Assembly (NCBI RefSeq): GCF_001273755.1
Contig: NZ_LGYA01000005.1
Span: 471,842 to 535,841, forward strand
Origin: Peribacillus butanolivorans
GTDB lineage: Bacteria > Bacillota > Bacilli > Bacillales > DSM-1321
Reading direction: 5' to 3'
DNA: 64,000 nucleotides
Numbering within the stretch: the stretch's first letter is position 1; the number at the start of each line of letters is the position of its first letter. Made by a program: the position numbers and the translations under genes. Below the pieces are notes generated by a model, which saw nothing but the letters and a program-made list of their open reading frames with translations, searched no databases and had not been told where the DNA came from. Shown piece by piece: positions 38,623 to 47,979 of this stretch.

Positions 38623-39717
38623 ATGGTGGTTAAATCAGATGTATGTATTGTCGGATCAGGACCAGGAGGAGCGCTATTAGGCTACCTATTGGCCAAACAA
38701 GGCATATCAGTCATTCTACTTGAGAGGCATTCAGAAGTAGCAAGAGAGTTTCGGGGTGAGTTTTTAAACGATGAAGGAGAAAGCATTCTTAAAAAGCACG
38801 GCTTATTCGAGGATGTGGAAGAGCTTGGCTTGCTTAGAATGGAGCAAATTGAATATTGGCAGGACGGCCAAGTATTTAAGAGGATTTTTCCCGAAGTTAC
38901 TAAAGATAACCTTGGCATCCATGTCCCTCAGAATCACCTGCTTACTGCTATATTGAATGAAGCTGAAAAGCTCGATTCTTTTCAATTGATGATGAACACA
39001 CGGGTGACTGACTTAATTCAGAACGAAATGGGCCAATTTACCGGTGTGGAAGCTCGAAAAGAAGAAAACAACATTAGAGTGGAAAGCTCATTGATTATTG
39101 GCGCGGACGGCAGATTTTCAACTATTAGAAAGAAAGCGAAAATTCCTGTGGTAATTAAAAACCATGGCTATGATTTGCTGTGGGCTAAGATTCCTGCTCC
39201 ACAGGGATGGAAACCTTCCATCAAGATGGCTTTGGTCAATGATTCCCAGCTTGCTCTCTTCACTCAGGCAGGAGGTTTCATACAAATCGGGTGGAATATT
39301 GAACATGGTTCGTATCCTCATCTGCGAAAACAACCCTTTGAGCCATTTATTGAAAAATTGATATTAGCCTTCCCAGAGTTAAAGAGTGTGGTGCGAGAAA
39401 ATATTCACTCCTGGCAGGATTTTATTTTATTGGATGTTCACAGTAGCTATTGTGAAACGTGGACAAAAGATGGGGTTGCTTTATTGGGCGATGCGGCCCA
39501 TACGATGACACCTACAGGCGCGTTTGGCCTTAATTGTGCCATGAAGGATGCAGATATATTAGCTGATCTTATTCAAGAATGCATCAAGCAGCAGGATACC
39601 AGCTTTTTTGGTCTGAAAATGGCTGAGCCGAAAAGAAAAGCCGAGATTGAAAAATTACAGGCCGTTCAGGTGGACAAGGAAATTTCATTCGCATCACAGT
39701 TTGCCGTTTATGTTTGA
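38623..39717 (+). CDS. FAD-dependent aromatic-type monooxygenase
   Basis: Group A flavin monooxygenase-like protein, 364 residues. Dinucleotide motif VGSGPGGALLGY (10-21), DG motif IIGADGRFSTIRK (near 161-172) and GD motif GVALLGDAAHTMTPTGAFG (near 286-304). The protein is soluble and slightly short for the class. It starts 24 bases after ribD and so probably oxidises a product of this pathway (inference). The distantly related TetX-type enzymes hydroxylate antibiotics, so a resistance role is an alternative. Confidence 0.85.
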   Translation: MVVKSDVCIVGSGPGGALLGYLLAKQGISVILLERHSEVAREFRGEFLNDEGESILKKHGLFEDVEELGLLRMEQIEYWQDGQVFKRIFPEVTKDNLGIHVPQNHLLTAILNEAEKLDSFQLMMNTRVTDLIQNEMGQFTGVEARKEENNIRVESSLIIGADGRFSTIRKKAKIPVVIKNHGYDLLWAKIPAPQGWKPSIKMALVNDSQLALFTQAGGFIQIGWNIEHGSYPHLRKQPFEPFIEKLILAFPELKSVVRENIHSWQDFILLDVHSSYCETWTKDGVALLGDAAHTMTPTGAFGLNCAMKDADILADLIQECIKQQDTSFFGLKMAEPKRKAEIEKLQAVQVDKEISFASQFAVYV

Positions 39718-39733
39718 ATGAGGAGTGAAGGAT

Positions 39734-40297
39734 ATGAAATTTGGTTTTGATATAGACGATACTCTTATTAATTTGAGGGAGTTTGCGTTCCATCTCTATA
39801 ATAAAAAGCTTAATAAGAATGTAGAGTTAACGGAATTCAGGGCATTAAAAACGCTAGAGATCCATGAAGCTTTCGGGTTGGATAAAGAGGCAGGAGGAAA
39901 GATGTGGAACAGCCTTGCCGAAGAAGTCTATTATTCATCCTGTCCAGCCTTTGAGGGCGCAGTAGAGACGTTACAGGAGCTTGAAAGCGAAGGACATGAG
40001 ATATACTACATTACCGCCAGAAAATCGGAGCATGGTGAACGGACGAAAAAATGGTTGATCGAAAACGGCTTTCCAGTTAAGGACGAACATTTTTACTGCG
40101 GTATGAGGGATCATGAAAAAATTGAAACGATTCGCGAATTGGAATTGGATTATTACTTTGATGATAAACCGGCAGTTTTGGAAACATTATTGGATATTCC
40201 AACGAAAGTATATGCTATGGATAACTCCTATAACAGAGAAATGGATATTCCAAGATTGACAAGTTGGTTTGAACTGAAAGAGATTCTTTCAAAGTAA
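39734..40297 (+). CDS. HAD-family 5'-nucleotidase-like phosphatase
   Basis: A 187-residue HAD phosphatase: motif I FDIDDTL with nucleophile D6 and D8, motif II in YYITARKSEH, motif III lysine in a W-L-I-E-N-G-F region, motif IV YYFDDKPAVLE. Resembles the NT5C/YqfW-type 5'(3')-nucleotidases. ATG at 39734 follows AGGAG by eight bases; it begins 16 bases after the monooxygenase stop. In this operon it could remove the phosphate that must be lost after RibD. Confidence 0.85.
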   Translation: MKFGFDIDDTLINLREFAFHLYNKKLNKNVELTEFRALKTLEIHEAFGLDKEAGGKMWNSLAEEVYYSSCPAFEGAVETLQELESEGHEIYYITARKSEHGERTKKWLIENGFPVKDEHFYCGMRDHEKIETIRELELDYYFDDKPAVLETLLDIPTKVYAMDNSYNREMDIPRLTSWFELKEILSK

Positions 40298-40317
40298 CGC
40301 ACGATCAATATAGGATG

Positions 40318-40356
40318 AAGGATGACTTGATTAAACGTGAGTCATCCTTTTTATAT
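40318..40356 (+). terminator. Terminator of the orphan rib-like operon
   Basis: AAGGATGACT (40318-40327) with AGTCATCCTT (40340-40349), then T-rich. Confidence 0.85.
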
Positions 40357-40447
40357 ATAATAATCTTTATGCGTTATTCTGTTGTATTACTTAATGAAAA
40401 GGTAAAATTATCTAGATAGTAAAAAAACAAAATGTGGGGGTATAGAG

Positions 40448-40846
40448 ATGGAGATTAATATCGAAAGGTCACTGATCGGTACGCTTGGAATTGAAATGAA
40501 AGAAATAAGTGATGGGAAAGTCGTTGCGACGATGCCAGTTGATGAACGAACAAGGCAGCCGCTTGGTTTATTGCATGGAGGAGCATCTGTAGCCCTTGCA
40601 GAAACAGTCGCAAGCGTTGGTGGAATACAGCTTGTTGATAGTACGAAACAAGCGGTAGTTGGTCTTGAAATCAATGCCAATCATGTAAGAGGCGTGCGTT
40701 CTGGTCATGTTATCGCAGAAGGGAACATAATCCATCGCGGGAAGTCAACAATGGTATGGGATGTGAAAATCAGGGATAATCAAGATCAACTTATCTGCAT
40801 CTCACGCTGTACGTTAGCAATAATTGATTTACCAAAAAGTGAGTAA
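40448..40846 (+). CDS. menI: Hotdog-fold acyl-CoA thioesterase, MenI/YuxO-like
   Basis: PaaI-type hotdog thioesterase of 132 residues with the LGLLHGGASVALAETVAS core helix and EINANHVRGVRSG. YuxO of B. subtilis is the DHNA-CoA thioesterase of menaquinone synthesis and lies near comA and mrp, so position next to mrp supports this name. Substrate is inferred. GTGGGGGT before the ATG gives a ribosome site. Confidence 0.8.
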   Translation: MEINIERSLIGTLGIEMKEISDGKVVATMPVDERTRQPLGLLHGGASVALAETVASVGGIQLVDSTKQAVVGLEINANHVRGVRSGHVIAEGNIIHRGKSTMVWDVKIRDNQDQLICISRCTLAIIDLPKSE

Positions 40847-40975
40847 AATGAATGAAATTGATTTTAGAAATAACGCAGTGTTTTTGTAATCTAGTTCCTT
40901 TTCTTGATTCTACATTTCTTGGGTTAAGTATAGTAATGTTGTAGGCCTTTATTGTTTAGAAAGGAGTTTTCTCTT

Positions 40976-41695
40976 ATGCTGGTTGGTCATGTACAAGAGA
41001 TAACCCGTCACCCGGTAAAATCGTTTACAGGGGAACAGGTACAAAAAACTAAGGTTATGGGATATGGATTATATGGAGATCGCAGCCATGCCTTTAAAGA
41101 TAAGAATGGAAAGTTCTTAACGATTACTCAAGTTCCTGAAATGGTCCGTTATCAAGCCGTTTTTTCTGGAGAGGAAGCTCTGGACCATTATCCGGAAATT
41201 CAAGTGAAGACTCCTTCAGGAAACGTGTTAACCTGGGGAGATACAGCCTTTCAAGAAGAAATGGATCAGCTGTTAAAACAGGAGGCATCATTCGTTGAGT
41301 ATTCACCGGCACATATTCCACTAGGAGCGATTGAAGAAGAGAGCATCTTACTTGTGAGCGACGCCTCGATTGCCAAATTGACAGAGCTTTGGGGAAAAGA
41401 AGTAGATGGCAGGAGATTTAGACACAATTTGGTGCTGTCACTAATGAACAAAAAACCCTTTCTAGAAGAGAAGTGGTTCGGAAAGAGACTTCAAATCGGA
41501 GATCATGTTGAATTGGAAATTAAAAGGCATTGTGAGCGTTGTATGATTATAACAGTCGATCCAACCGATTCAAAAAGAGATCCATCTCTTTTAAAAACAG
41601 TAGTCAAAGAAAGAAAAAATCATTTTGGCGTGTATGCCTCGGTAATTCGAACTGGTGAAATCAGTTTGGGAGATCAAGTATTTTTAAAGGATTAA
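40976..41695 (+). CDS. MOSC domain protein
   Basis: A 239-residue protein with an N-terminal MOSC_N-like beta region (HPVKSFTGEQV, GYGLYGDRSHAFKD) and a MOSC domain ending HCERCMIITVDPTD, which carries the conserved cysteine of sulfur-carrier/molybdenum cofactor MOSC proteins. Probable sulfur or Moco-related reductase; partner unknown. The ATG at 40976 follows AAAGGAG by nine bases. Single gene with a terminator shared with mrpG. Confidence 0.85.
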   Translation: MLVGHVQEITRHPVKSFTGEQVQKTKVMGYGLYGDRSHAFKDKNGKFLTITQVPEMVRYQAVFSGEEALDHYPEIQVKTPSGNVLTWGDTAFQEEMDQLLKQEASFVEYSPAHIPLGAIEEESILLVSDASIAKLTELWGKEVDGRRFRHNLVLSLMNKKPFLEEKWFGKRLQIGDHVELEIKRHCERCMIITVDPTDSKRDPSLLKTVVKERKNHFGVYASVIRTGEISLGDQVFLKD

Positions 41696-41701
41696 GACAT
41701 A

Positions 41702-41739
41702 CAAAAGAGCTGCCCCTTTCAACAGGGCAGCTCTTTTGG
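41702..41739. terminator. Bidirectional terminator between MOSC gene and mrpG
   Basis: AAAAGAGCTGCCC (41703-41715) with GGGCAGCTCTTTT (41725-41737). Confidence 0.92.
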
Positions 41740-41754
41740 TATGGATATAACGAA

Positions 41755-42093
41755 TCATCGGTTCTTCTTCAAATCATCCTGGACACTTTTATCCCACATT
41801 TTAACACCGGAATGGTAAGCGGAGCGGTTGATTAAATGTCCGGCTACGGGGCTTGTCATGAAGATAAAGAAAATTGCAAGCACGACACGGAAATCGAAGT
41901 GGCTATGCTTATAATAAAAATATAACAATGTGCCGATCAGGATGAACATGATTCCGAGTGTTGAGCTTTTGGATGCAGCGTGATTTCTTGTATAGACATC
42001 AGGCAGTCGAATGACACCGAAAGCTGAGACTAAAAAGAGAAATACCCCAATTAAAATGAATCCAGCTGATAGGATTTCAACGATTTCGATCAT
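41755..42093 (-). CDS. mrpG: MrpG, Na+/H+ antiporter subunit
   Basis: Last subunit of the Mrp complex, 112 residues with three membrane spans and the PhaG-family DVYTRNHAASKSSTLG loop. The start is the ATG at 42093 with AAAGGGGAG before it, inside the 3' end of mrpF (17-base overlap). A longer frame to 42213 would only repeat mrpF DNA in another frame. Confidence 0.93.
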   Translation of the reverse strand: MIEIVEILSAGFILIGVFLFLVSAFGVIRLPDVYTRNHAASKSSTLGIMFILIGTLLYFYYKHSHFDFRVVLAIFFIFMTSPVAGHLINRSAYHSGVKMWDKSVQDDLKKNR

Positions 42094-42361
42094 TTTCGAT
42101 AATCTCCCCTTTCTCAAGGAATTTAGCGAAAGCGACCGTTCCGATAAATGATAGGATTCCGAGCAGCAGAATGGCTTCAAGATAAGCGCTTGTATCCATA
42201 ACGATGGAGGCAAGCGCTACGATTGCAATAAGGTTTATACCCATCGCATCAAGTGCAACGACCCGGTCCGGCACGGATGGTCCTTTAATTAAACGATATA
42301 AAAAACCAATCATGGAAAGGGAGACACCGAGCAACGCGATTTTAAGTAAAAGATCAAACAT
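42077..42361 (-). CDS. mrpF: MrpF, Na+/H+ antiporter subunit
   Basis: Ninety-four residues, three spans, with the MrpF loop GPSVPDRVVALDAMGINLIA (about 27-46). The start overlaps the mrpE stop by one base. MrpF is needed for assembly of the complex in the membrane. Confidence 0.95.
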   Translation of the reverse strand: MFDLLLKIALLGVSLSMIGFLYRLIKGPSVPDRVVALDAMGINLIAIVALASIVMDTSAYLEAILLLGILSFIGTVAFAKFLEKGEIIENDRNR

Positions 42362-42837
42362 TATTTGCTCACCTCCATAATCGCTTTTTCAAATGTATTT
42401 TTAATGCTGTCTACGGCTTCTTCTTTGTCGGCGATATCCATCGCATGGATATAAAGAATTCGATTATCTTCTGAAACTTCAACGACAAGTGTTCCGGGGG
42501 TCAGTGTAATTAAATTTGATAGTATCGTAATTTCCCAATCTTTTGTAAGCACGGTCTCGAATGCAAATATGCCAGGCCTCATATCCAGTTTGGGCTTAAG
42601 CACGACCTTAAGGACGCTAACGTTTGATAATATGAGCTCCCTGGCGAAAATCAGGGTTAATTGAATGACAGCTTTCACCCGATTCAGGTAAAAACGCTCA
42701 GTGAAAAAATGACGGAAGACAAACATGATACCGAGCCCTAATACATAGCCGATGATAAAGGTGCTCCCGTTAAATTCATTTTTTAAAAACATCCAGATAA
42801 CCGCCAGGAACACATTCAGTAAAATTTGAAAGGACAT
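42361..42837 (-). CDS. mrpE: MrpE, Na+/H+ antiporter subunit
   Basis: A 158-residue protein with two N-terminal spans and a cytoplasmic domain with TLTPGTLVVEVSEDNRILYIHAMD, the MrpE signature. Six bases after mrpD. Full family length. Confidence 0.95.
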   Translation of the reverse strand: MSFQILLNVFLAVIWMFLKNEFNGSTFIIGYVLGLGIMFVFRHFFTERFYLNRVKAVIQLTLIFARELILSNVSVLKVVLKPKLDMRPGIFAFETVLTKDWEITILSNLITLTPGTLVVEVSEDNRILYIHAMDIADKEEAVDSIKNTFEKAIMEVSK

Positions 42838-42843
42838 CAGGCA

Positions 42844-44325
42844 CTACTCCTTTAAAACCGCATCGATATAAATATCGGGATTCATTAATGTGTCAACAGC
42901 TTGTGAAATAAAAGGATAAATTGATTCTGTTCCAACTCCGAATAAAACGGAAAGGACAACAAGGAGAACAGCAGGAACAAGCATCTTATTAACCGTATTT
43001 TTAGCTAGAGTATAATCTGCTTTTGGAGTACCCCAGAAGCCATTTATGAAAATCTTCATCACCGAGTATAAAACCATTAAGCTTGATATTAAGACTGCAG
43101 CCATTCCAAAGTAGGCCTCTTTTTCTGCAGCTCCCTGAAGAATCAGCAGCTTGCCAGCGAATCCGCTGAAGGGAGGAATCCCTGCCAATGATATGGCTGC
43201 AATAAAAAAGGTCCAGGCAAGGGCAGGGTATTGCTTGATCAGTCCACCCATATTCCGTAAATTATCTGATCCACTGATTTTAATCATGATACCAACCAAC
43301 AGAAATAGTGCTGCCTTAATCAGCATGTCATGAATGATGTAAAGAATGGAACCAGATAAGGCCTGTTCATTCATCAAGGAGATTCCGAAAATGATAACCC
43401 CAACTGCAATGATGATATTGTAAATGATAATTTTTTTAACATCCCAATAGGCGATCGCACCAATGACACCGATGATGATGGTTAAGATACCAAGTACCGC
43501 TAAAAAAGTATGGGTGAAATTTTGGTCATGATAAAACATAAGTGTATAGGTCCTGAAAATAGCGTAAATCCCGACCTTGGTCAGCAACGCTCCAAATAGA
43601 GCCATCACTGGGATAGGTGGGGCATAATAGGACCCAGGGAGCCATTGGAATAACGGGAAAATAGCTCCCTTCAAACCGAATACGATTAAGAAACCAATGG
43701 CGATCACCGAGATGATCCCAGGCTGGTTAACCTCTGATATCCGCTGGCTGAGGTGTGCCATGTTCAAGGTGCCGAGAACTGAATACAGGTATGCGACCAT
43801 GATGACGAAAAAGGCAGATGATAGTACATTGACGATAATATACTTCAATGATTCTCTCAGCTGGATTTTCGTTCCTCCAAGAACGAGAAGCACGTAAGAA
43901 GCCATCAGCATGACTTCAAAGAAAACGAATAAATTAAAGAGATCTCCCGTGAGGAATGCTCCGTTAACACCAATCAGTAAAAATTGAAATACAGGATAAT
44001 AATAGTGTGTTTCACGTTCTTTACCAATAGAGTAAAACGAGTAAATCAATATAGCTGATCCAATGATATTCGTGGTTAGAACTAGCAGCGAGGAAAGCAT
44101 GTCAGCGACAATCACAATCCCAAATGGAGCATCCCAGCTACCGACACCGAGTGTCAAAATCCCTTGATTATTAACGGAAAGCACTAAATAAAGGGATATT
44201 ACGATTCCAATAAGGGAGGAAAATAGAGAAATCCCTCGTTGGAGCTTGATTTTTTTTGCAAAGAAGATGAGGATAATGCCTGTAAAAAGCGGCCATAAAA
44301 CAGGCATAAAAGTTAGATTATTCAT
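42844..44325 (-). CDS. mrpD: MrpD, Na+/H+ antiporter subunit (NuoN/M-like)
   Basis: Large 493-residue subunit related to proton-pumping complex I subunits. About 14 spans. Conserved membrane glutamate in [17 protein letters not shown] and lysine in [18 protein letters not shown], and the [13 protein letters not shown] segment. Overlaps the mrpC 3' end by eight bases. Confidence 0.96.
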   Translation of the reverse strand: MNNLTFMPVLWPLFTGIILIFFAKKIKLQRGISLFSSLIGIVISLYLVLSVNNQGILTLGVGSWDAPFGIVIVADMLSSLLVLTTNIIGSAILIYSFYSIGKERETHYYYPVFQFLLIGVNGAFLTGDLFNLFVFFEVMLMASYVLLVLGGTKIQLRESLKYIIVNVLSSAFFVIMVAYLYSVLGTLNMAHLSQRISEVNQPGIISVIAIGFLIVFGLKGAIFPLFQWLPGSYYAPPIPVMALFGALLTKVGIYAIFRTYTLMFYHDQNFTHTFLAVLGILTIIIGVIGAIAYWDVKKIIIYNIIIAVGVIIFGISLMNEQALSGSILYIIHDMLIKAALFLLVGIMIKISGSDNLRNMGGLIKQYPALAWTFFIAAISLAGIPPFSGFAGKLLILQGAAEKEAYFGMAAVLISSLMVLYSVMKIFINGFWGTPKADYTLAKNTVNKMLVPAVLLVVLSVLFGVGTESIYPFISQAVDTLMNPDIYIDAVLKE

Positions 44326-44668
44326 TTGCTTCCGTACCTCTCATTTCTTCCATATCATCAGTTCCAAGCTCCTGATAGGTTCGGTAAGCAAGCACCAGTA
44401 AAAATGAGGTGACACCGAAACTGATGACAATCGCAGTTAAGATAAGTGCTTGCGGAAGCGGGTCAACATAGTCAACATAGGATGCCACTTTATCGCTAAG
44501 CAATGGAACCGAGCCGCCTTTTAAACCGCCCATCGTCAAAATTAAAAGATGGGCACCGTGACTGAGTAAACCAGTTCCTATTATGATTCGTAAAATGCTT
44601 TTTGAAAGCATTAAATAGGTCGCACTCATAAATAAAATTCCAATGACAATGGCCATTAAAAGTTCCAT
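44318..44668 (-). CDS. mrpC: MrpC, Na+/H+ antiporter subunit (NuoK-like)
   Basis: A 116-residue NuoK-like protein with three spans. [21 protein letters not shown] is the family core. The stop of mrpB and start of mrpC share a base (TAATG type). The C-terminus is acidic. Confidence 0.95.
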   Translation of the reverse strand: MELLMAIVIGILFMSATYLMLSKSILRIIIGTGLLSHGAHLLILTMGGLKGGSVPLLSDKVASYVDYVDPLPQALILTAIVISFGVTSFLLVLAYRTYQELGTDDMEEMRGTEANE

Positions 44669-45090
44669 TATTCACTCTCCCCAATCGTTTGAATAATGGT
44701 CATCGTTACACCAACAACCACAAGATAAACACCTAAATCAAAAAGTACTGCCGTATGAAGCGAGATGTGTCCAAGAATAGGTAGGTCGATATATCGGTAC
44801 ACATGGGTCATGAGCGGAACCCCGAACACTAACCCACCAGCAACAGTCAGGCTTGAGATGAACAAGCCTGAACCAATCATTAATTTATAGTCAATCGGCA
44901 AGATCTTAGTGACGGTTTTAATGTCATAAGCGAGCAGAAGCAGGACAATTGCTGCTGAAGTCATTAAGCCGCCGACAAACCCTCCCCCTGGCGAATAATG
45001 GCCGCCTAAAAAGATGGCTACCGCAAAAAGCAAGATAACAAAGGCGGCTACCTTCGTCACCGTTTGAAGAATCAGGTCATTTTGTTTCAT
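44668..45090 (-). CDS. mrpB: MrpB, Na+/H+ antiporter subunit
   Basis: A 140-residue protein with four spans and the [19 protein letters not shown] signature. Starts four bases inside the mrpA end (overlap 45087-45090). Forms the MrpA-MrpB contact in known structures. Confidence 0.95.
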   Translation of the reverse strand: MKQNDLILQTVTKVAAFVILLFAVAIFLGGHYSPGGGFVGGLMTSAAIVLLLLAYDIKTVTKILPIDYKLMIGSGLFISSLTVAGGLVFGVPLMTHVYRYIDLPILGHISLHTAVLFDLGVYLVVVGVTMTIIQTIGESE

Positions 45091-47492
45091 GATTTATCTT
45101 TCCTCCCTGTCAGCCGCAACTTAATCATCGCGAAGATCCCGAGCGCAGCAATAGAAAGAACACTGATTTCGAACATCGTATCAAGTCCGCGGAAGTCAAC
45201 TAGAATGACATTTACTACGTTTTTCCCGCCTGCTTCCTTGTAAGCATTTTCAAGATAATAACTTGATATAGAGTCAAATAGTTTATTGCTGTGAGCTGAT
45301 AAGGCAATCAATGTGACGATGGTACCTACACCAATAGAAATCAATGCGTTATTCAATCTGAAGGTCATCCGCTCTTCCTTTCTGCTTGCCAGTAACGGTA
45401 AGTGGAAGAAACAGAGCAAAAACAGAGCGACTGAAATCGTTTCGATGACTAGTTGAGTTAACGCTAAATCCGGTGCTCGGAATAAGACGAAAAATAGGGA
45501 AACCGTATAACCAACAGCTCCTAATAGGATAATGGATGTTAAACGGGATTTTGCAAACAGAATGGAAATTGAGCCAATCACGATAATCGCCGCTAAAACC
45601 ATTTCATATAAACCAATCGGGGCAAAATTCCCTGTATCTAATTTAAATGCATCCTTCCAATAGAGGGCAAAGCCCAATGATAGAATAAAGAAAAGGAAAA
45701 TCGATAATAAATAGGTCCGAATAGAGCCTGTCATTAGAAATTTCATGACAGAGGAAGCGGAGCGCTCGAGCGCATTTAGCCCATTATCATACAGAGCGTT
45801 CAAGGAAAAACGTTCAGGCAACCACTGATAAATCCTTTTCCATTTCGGAAACGTTTTGTATAAAATTATCCCTATTACAATGATGCCAATCGTCATCCAT
45901 AATTCTGGTGAGAATCCATGCCAGAAAGCGATATGAACTTGGAAATTCGAATCTACTAAGTTTGGCTGTATGCTGGCTACCGCCGGTTTAATAATTGACG
46001 AAGACAGCAGATTTGGAAAAATTCCAAAAACAATGACCAAGGTAGCAAGGATAATCGGAGAAATTAACATGCCGATTGGTGCCTCGTGCGGCTTCTTTTC
46101 TAATAGATGGAGCTGAAGCTTGCCAGTAAAGGGCTTGAGCACGACAATCATGCTGTAAATAAATGTGAACACGCTGGCAACCCAAGCTAGAACGGGGAAC
46201 AATACCCCCCATGTCTCCATATTAAAAATATCTAGTTCTAATACATTCACCATACTGGCCAAGAACATTTCTTTACTTAAGAAACCATTGAAGGGTGGAA
46301 GGCCTGCCATTGAAAAAGCACCGATGACGGCCACGGTAAATGTGATTGGCATCAGCTGCATCAATCCGCCGAGCTTCCGGATATCCCGGGTGCCAGTTTC
46401 GTGATCAATAATACCAGCAACCATGAATAGACTGCCTTTAAAGGTTGCATGATTGATTAAGTGGAAAACAGCTGCCACTGTGGCTGCCAAATAAATATTT
46501 TCACCCAATGTGTCATAGTGGAGTGCGGCTGCTCCAAGTCCCAATAGAGACATGATCAAGCCGAGCTGACTGATGGTGGAGAATGCCAGAATCCCCTTTA
46601 AATCGGTTTGCTTGACTGCAGAGAACGAACCCCAGAATAGGGTAATCAAGCCGGCAATCGAAACGCACCAGAACCAAACGCCAGATTCTGCGAAAACTGG
46701 GCTTAAACGGGCAACCAGATAAATTCCCGCTTTGACCATTGTGGCGGAATGAAGGTAAGCGCTGACCGGTGTCGGAGCTTCCATCGCATCAGGAAGCCAG
46801 ATATGGAATGGAAACTGTGCGGATTTAGTGAAGGCACCAAGTAACACGAGCAAAAGTGCGGGAGTGAAGAGCGGGTGGTCCATCAACTCTCCGCTTTGTG
46901 AAATCAATTCACGTATGCTGAATGTGTTCCCCATAATGGAAAGGAGGATGATTCCTCCAAGCAGGCTTAAGCCCCCGAACACGGTGATAAGCAGGGATTT
47001 TTGTGCTCCATAACGTGAGCGCTCCCTTTCGTTCCAATATCCAATCAATAAAAAGGATGATAAACTCGTAAATTCCCAAAAGGAATAAAGGACGATTAAG
47101 TTATCAGAAAGTACAACACCAAGCATCGCACCCATGAAAAGCAAGAGGAAGACGTAAAACTGATTCAGCTTTTCTTTCACTTTTGATAAATAAAAAATCG
47201 AATACAAAATTACGAGTGAACCAATTCCTGTAATGAGCAGTGCAAATAAAAGTCCAAGTCCATCTAGATAGAAATCAACATGAATTCCGAGAGAAGGAAT
47301 CCATGTAGCTCTTTCCGTAATTACTTCTCCTTGTTTGGTCAATGAAATGAATCGTGAAAAATAGGTGAAAAGTAGAACAGGTAAAATTAATACAAACCAT
47401 CCTGTATGTATTTGTCGAAATAGTTTGTATAAGAACGGTACTATAATTGCTAATAGAAACGGTGATAGTACCGCCCAATGAAGCAAAGACAT
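45087..47492 (-). CDS. mrpA: MrpA, Na+/H+ antiporter large subunit (NuoL-like)
   Basis: Largest subunit, 801 residues, about 20 spans: a NuoL-like core with YSFWEFTSLSSFLLIGYW and FPFHIWLPDAMEAPTPVSAY, and a C-terminal MrpA-specific part with a DUF4040-like region ending FRGLDTMFEISVLS. First gene of mrpABCDEFG. Ribosome site AAAGGGGGG. The operon is complete, so Na+/H+ exchange for pH and Na+ tolerance should be functional. Confidence 0.96.
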   Translation of the reverse strand: MSLLHWAVLSPFLLAIIVPFLYKLFRQIHTGWFVLILPVLLFTYFSRFISLTKQGEVITERATWIPSLGIHVDFYLDGLGLLFALLITGIGSLVILYSIFYLSKVKEKLNQFYVFLLLFMGAMLGVVLSDNLIVLYSFWEFTSLSSFLLIGYWNERERSRYGAQKSLLITVFGGLSLLGGIILLSIMGNTFSIRELISQSGELMDHPLFTPALLLVLLGAFTKSAQFPFHIWLPDAMEAPTPVSAYLHSATMVKAGIYLVARLSPVFAESGVWFWCVSIAGLITLFWGSFSAVKQTDLKGILAFSTISQLGLIMSLLGLGAAALHYDTLGENIYLAATVAAVFHLINHATFKGSLFMVAGIIDHETGTRDIRKLGGLMQLMPITFTVAVIGAFSMAGLPPFNGFLSKEMFLASMVNVLELDIFNMETWGVLFPVLAWVASVFTFIYSMIVVLKPFTGKLQLHLLEKKPHEAPIGMLISPIILATLVIVFGIFPNLLSSSIIKPAVASIQPNLVDSNFQVHIAFWHGFSPELWMTIGIIVIGIILYKTFPKWKRIYQWLPERFSLNALYDNGLNALERSASSVMKFLMTGSIRTYLLSIFLFFILSLGFALYWKDAFKLDTGNFAPIGLYEMVLAAIIVIGSISILFAKSRLTSIILLGAVGYTVSLFFVLFRAPDLALTQLVIETISVALFLLCFFHLPLLASRKEERMTFRLNNALISIGVGTIVTLIALSAHSNKLFDSISSYYLENAYKEAGGKNVVNVILVDFRGLDTMFEISVLSIAALGIFAMIKLRLTGRKDKS

Positions 47493-47925
47493 AAACTCCC
47501 CCCCTTTTTAAACGAAGTTATTCGTCTTATTATGCATTTTTTCAGCAATCCTAGACGTTAGAATATCTTCGTTGAATGTGTTTTTTATTAATAAATGTTT
47601 GTCTTGCTTAAAAGTATAACGTAATTTTTCAGGGTTTGCATGGCTTTACGAGCAGAGGTGGCATGCCGAAATAAAGATTTATATATAGGTAGAAAAGGAG
47701 AGAAAATCGACCTGAAAAAATTTATTTTTTAAGAAATTTTAAAGGAATAATAAATGCCATACATTGTCGAATTGAATAATATCTTGCATAATAATAGGAT
47801 AAAAGATACATAGATGGAGAAAAAATGAAAAACACTATTTACTTAGTTATTTCCCAATCATTGCAATACTGTTATTTAGCCTTTCCTTTGCGATTTATCA
47901 GCGTTATTGCAAGTTGCCAATACAG

Positions 47926-47963
47926 TAAGAAAAAGAAGGTGGCTAATGAGGACACCTTCTTTT
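47926..47963 (-). terminator. Terminator past the penicillin-binding protein relic
   Basis: AAAAGAAGGTG (47931-47941) with CACCTTCTTTT (47953-47963). Between 47493 and 47925 there is the mrpA upstream region and no gene, only a short broken membrane-peptide-like frame near 47830-47930. Confidence 0.75.
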
Positions 47964-47979
47964 AATGAAAAATGTTTTT

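Noticed and set aside
42094-42213. Longer MrpG start
   Set aside because: Those codons are mrpF in another frame; the ATG at 42093 gives the normal MrpG N-terminus.
47822-47935. Small membrane protein upstream of mrpA (SYFPIIAILLFSLSFAIYQRY)
   Set aside because: The hydrophobic segment and the only ATG are in different frames; a sequencing error or relic is possible but I cannot support a gene.
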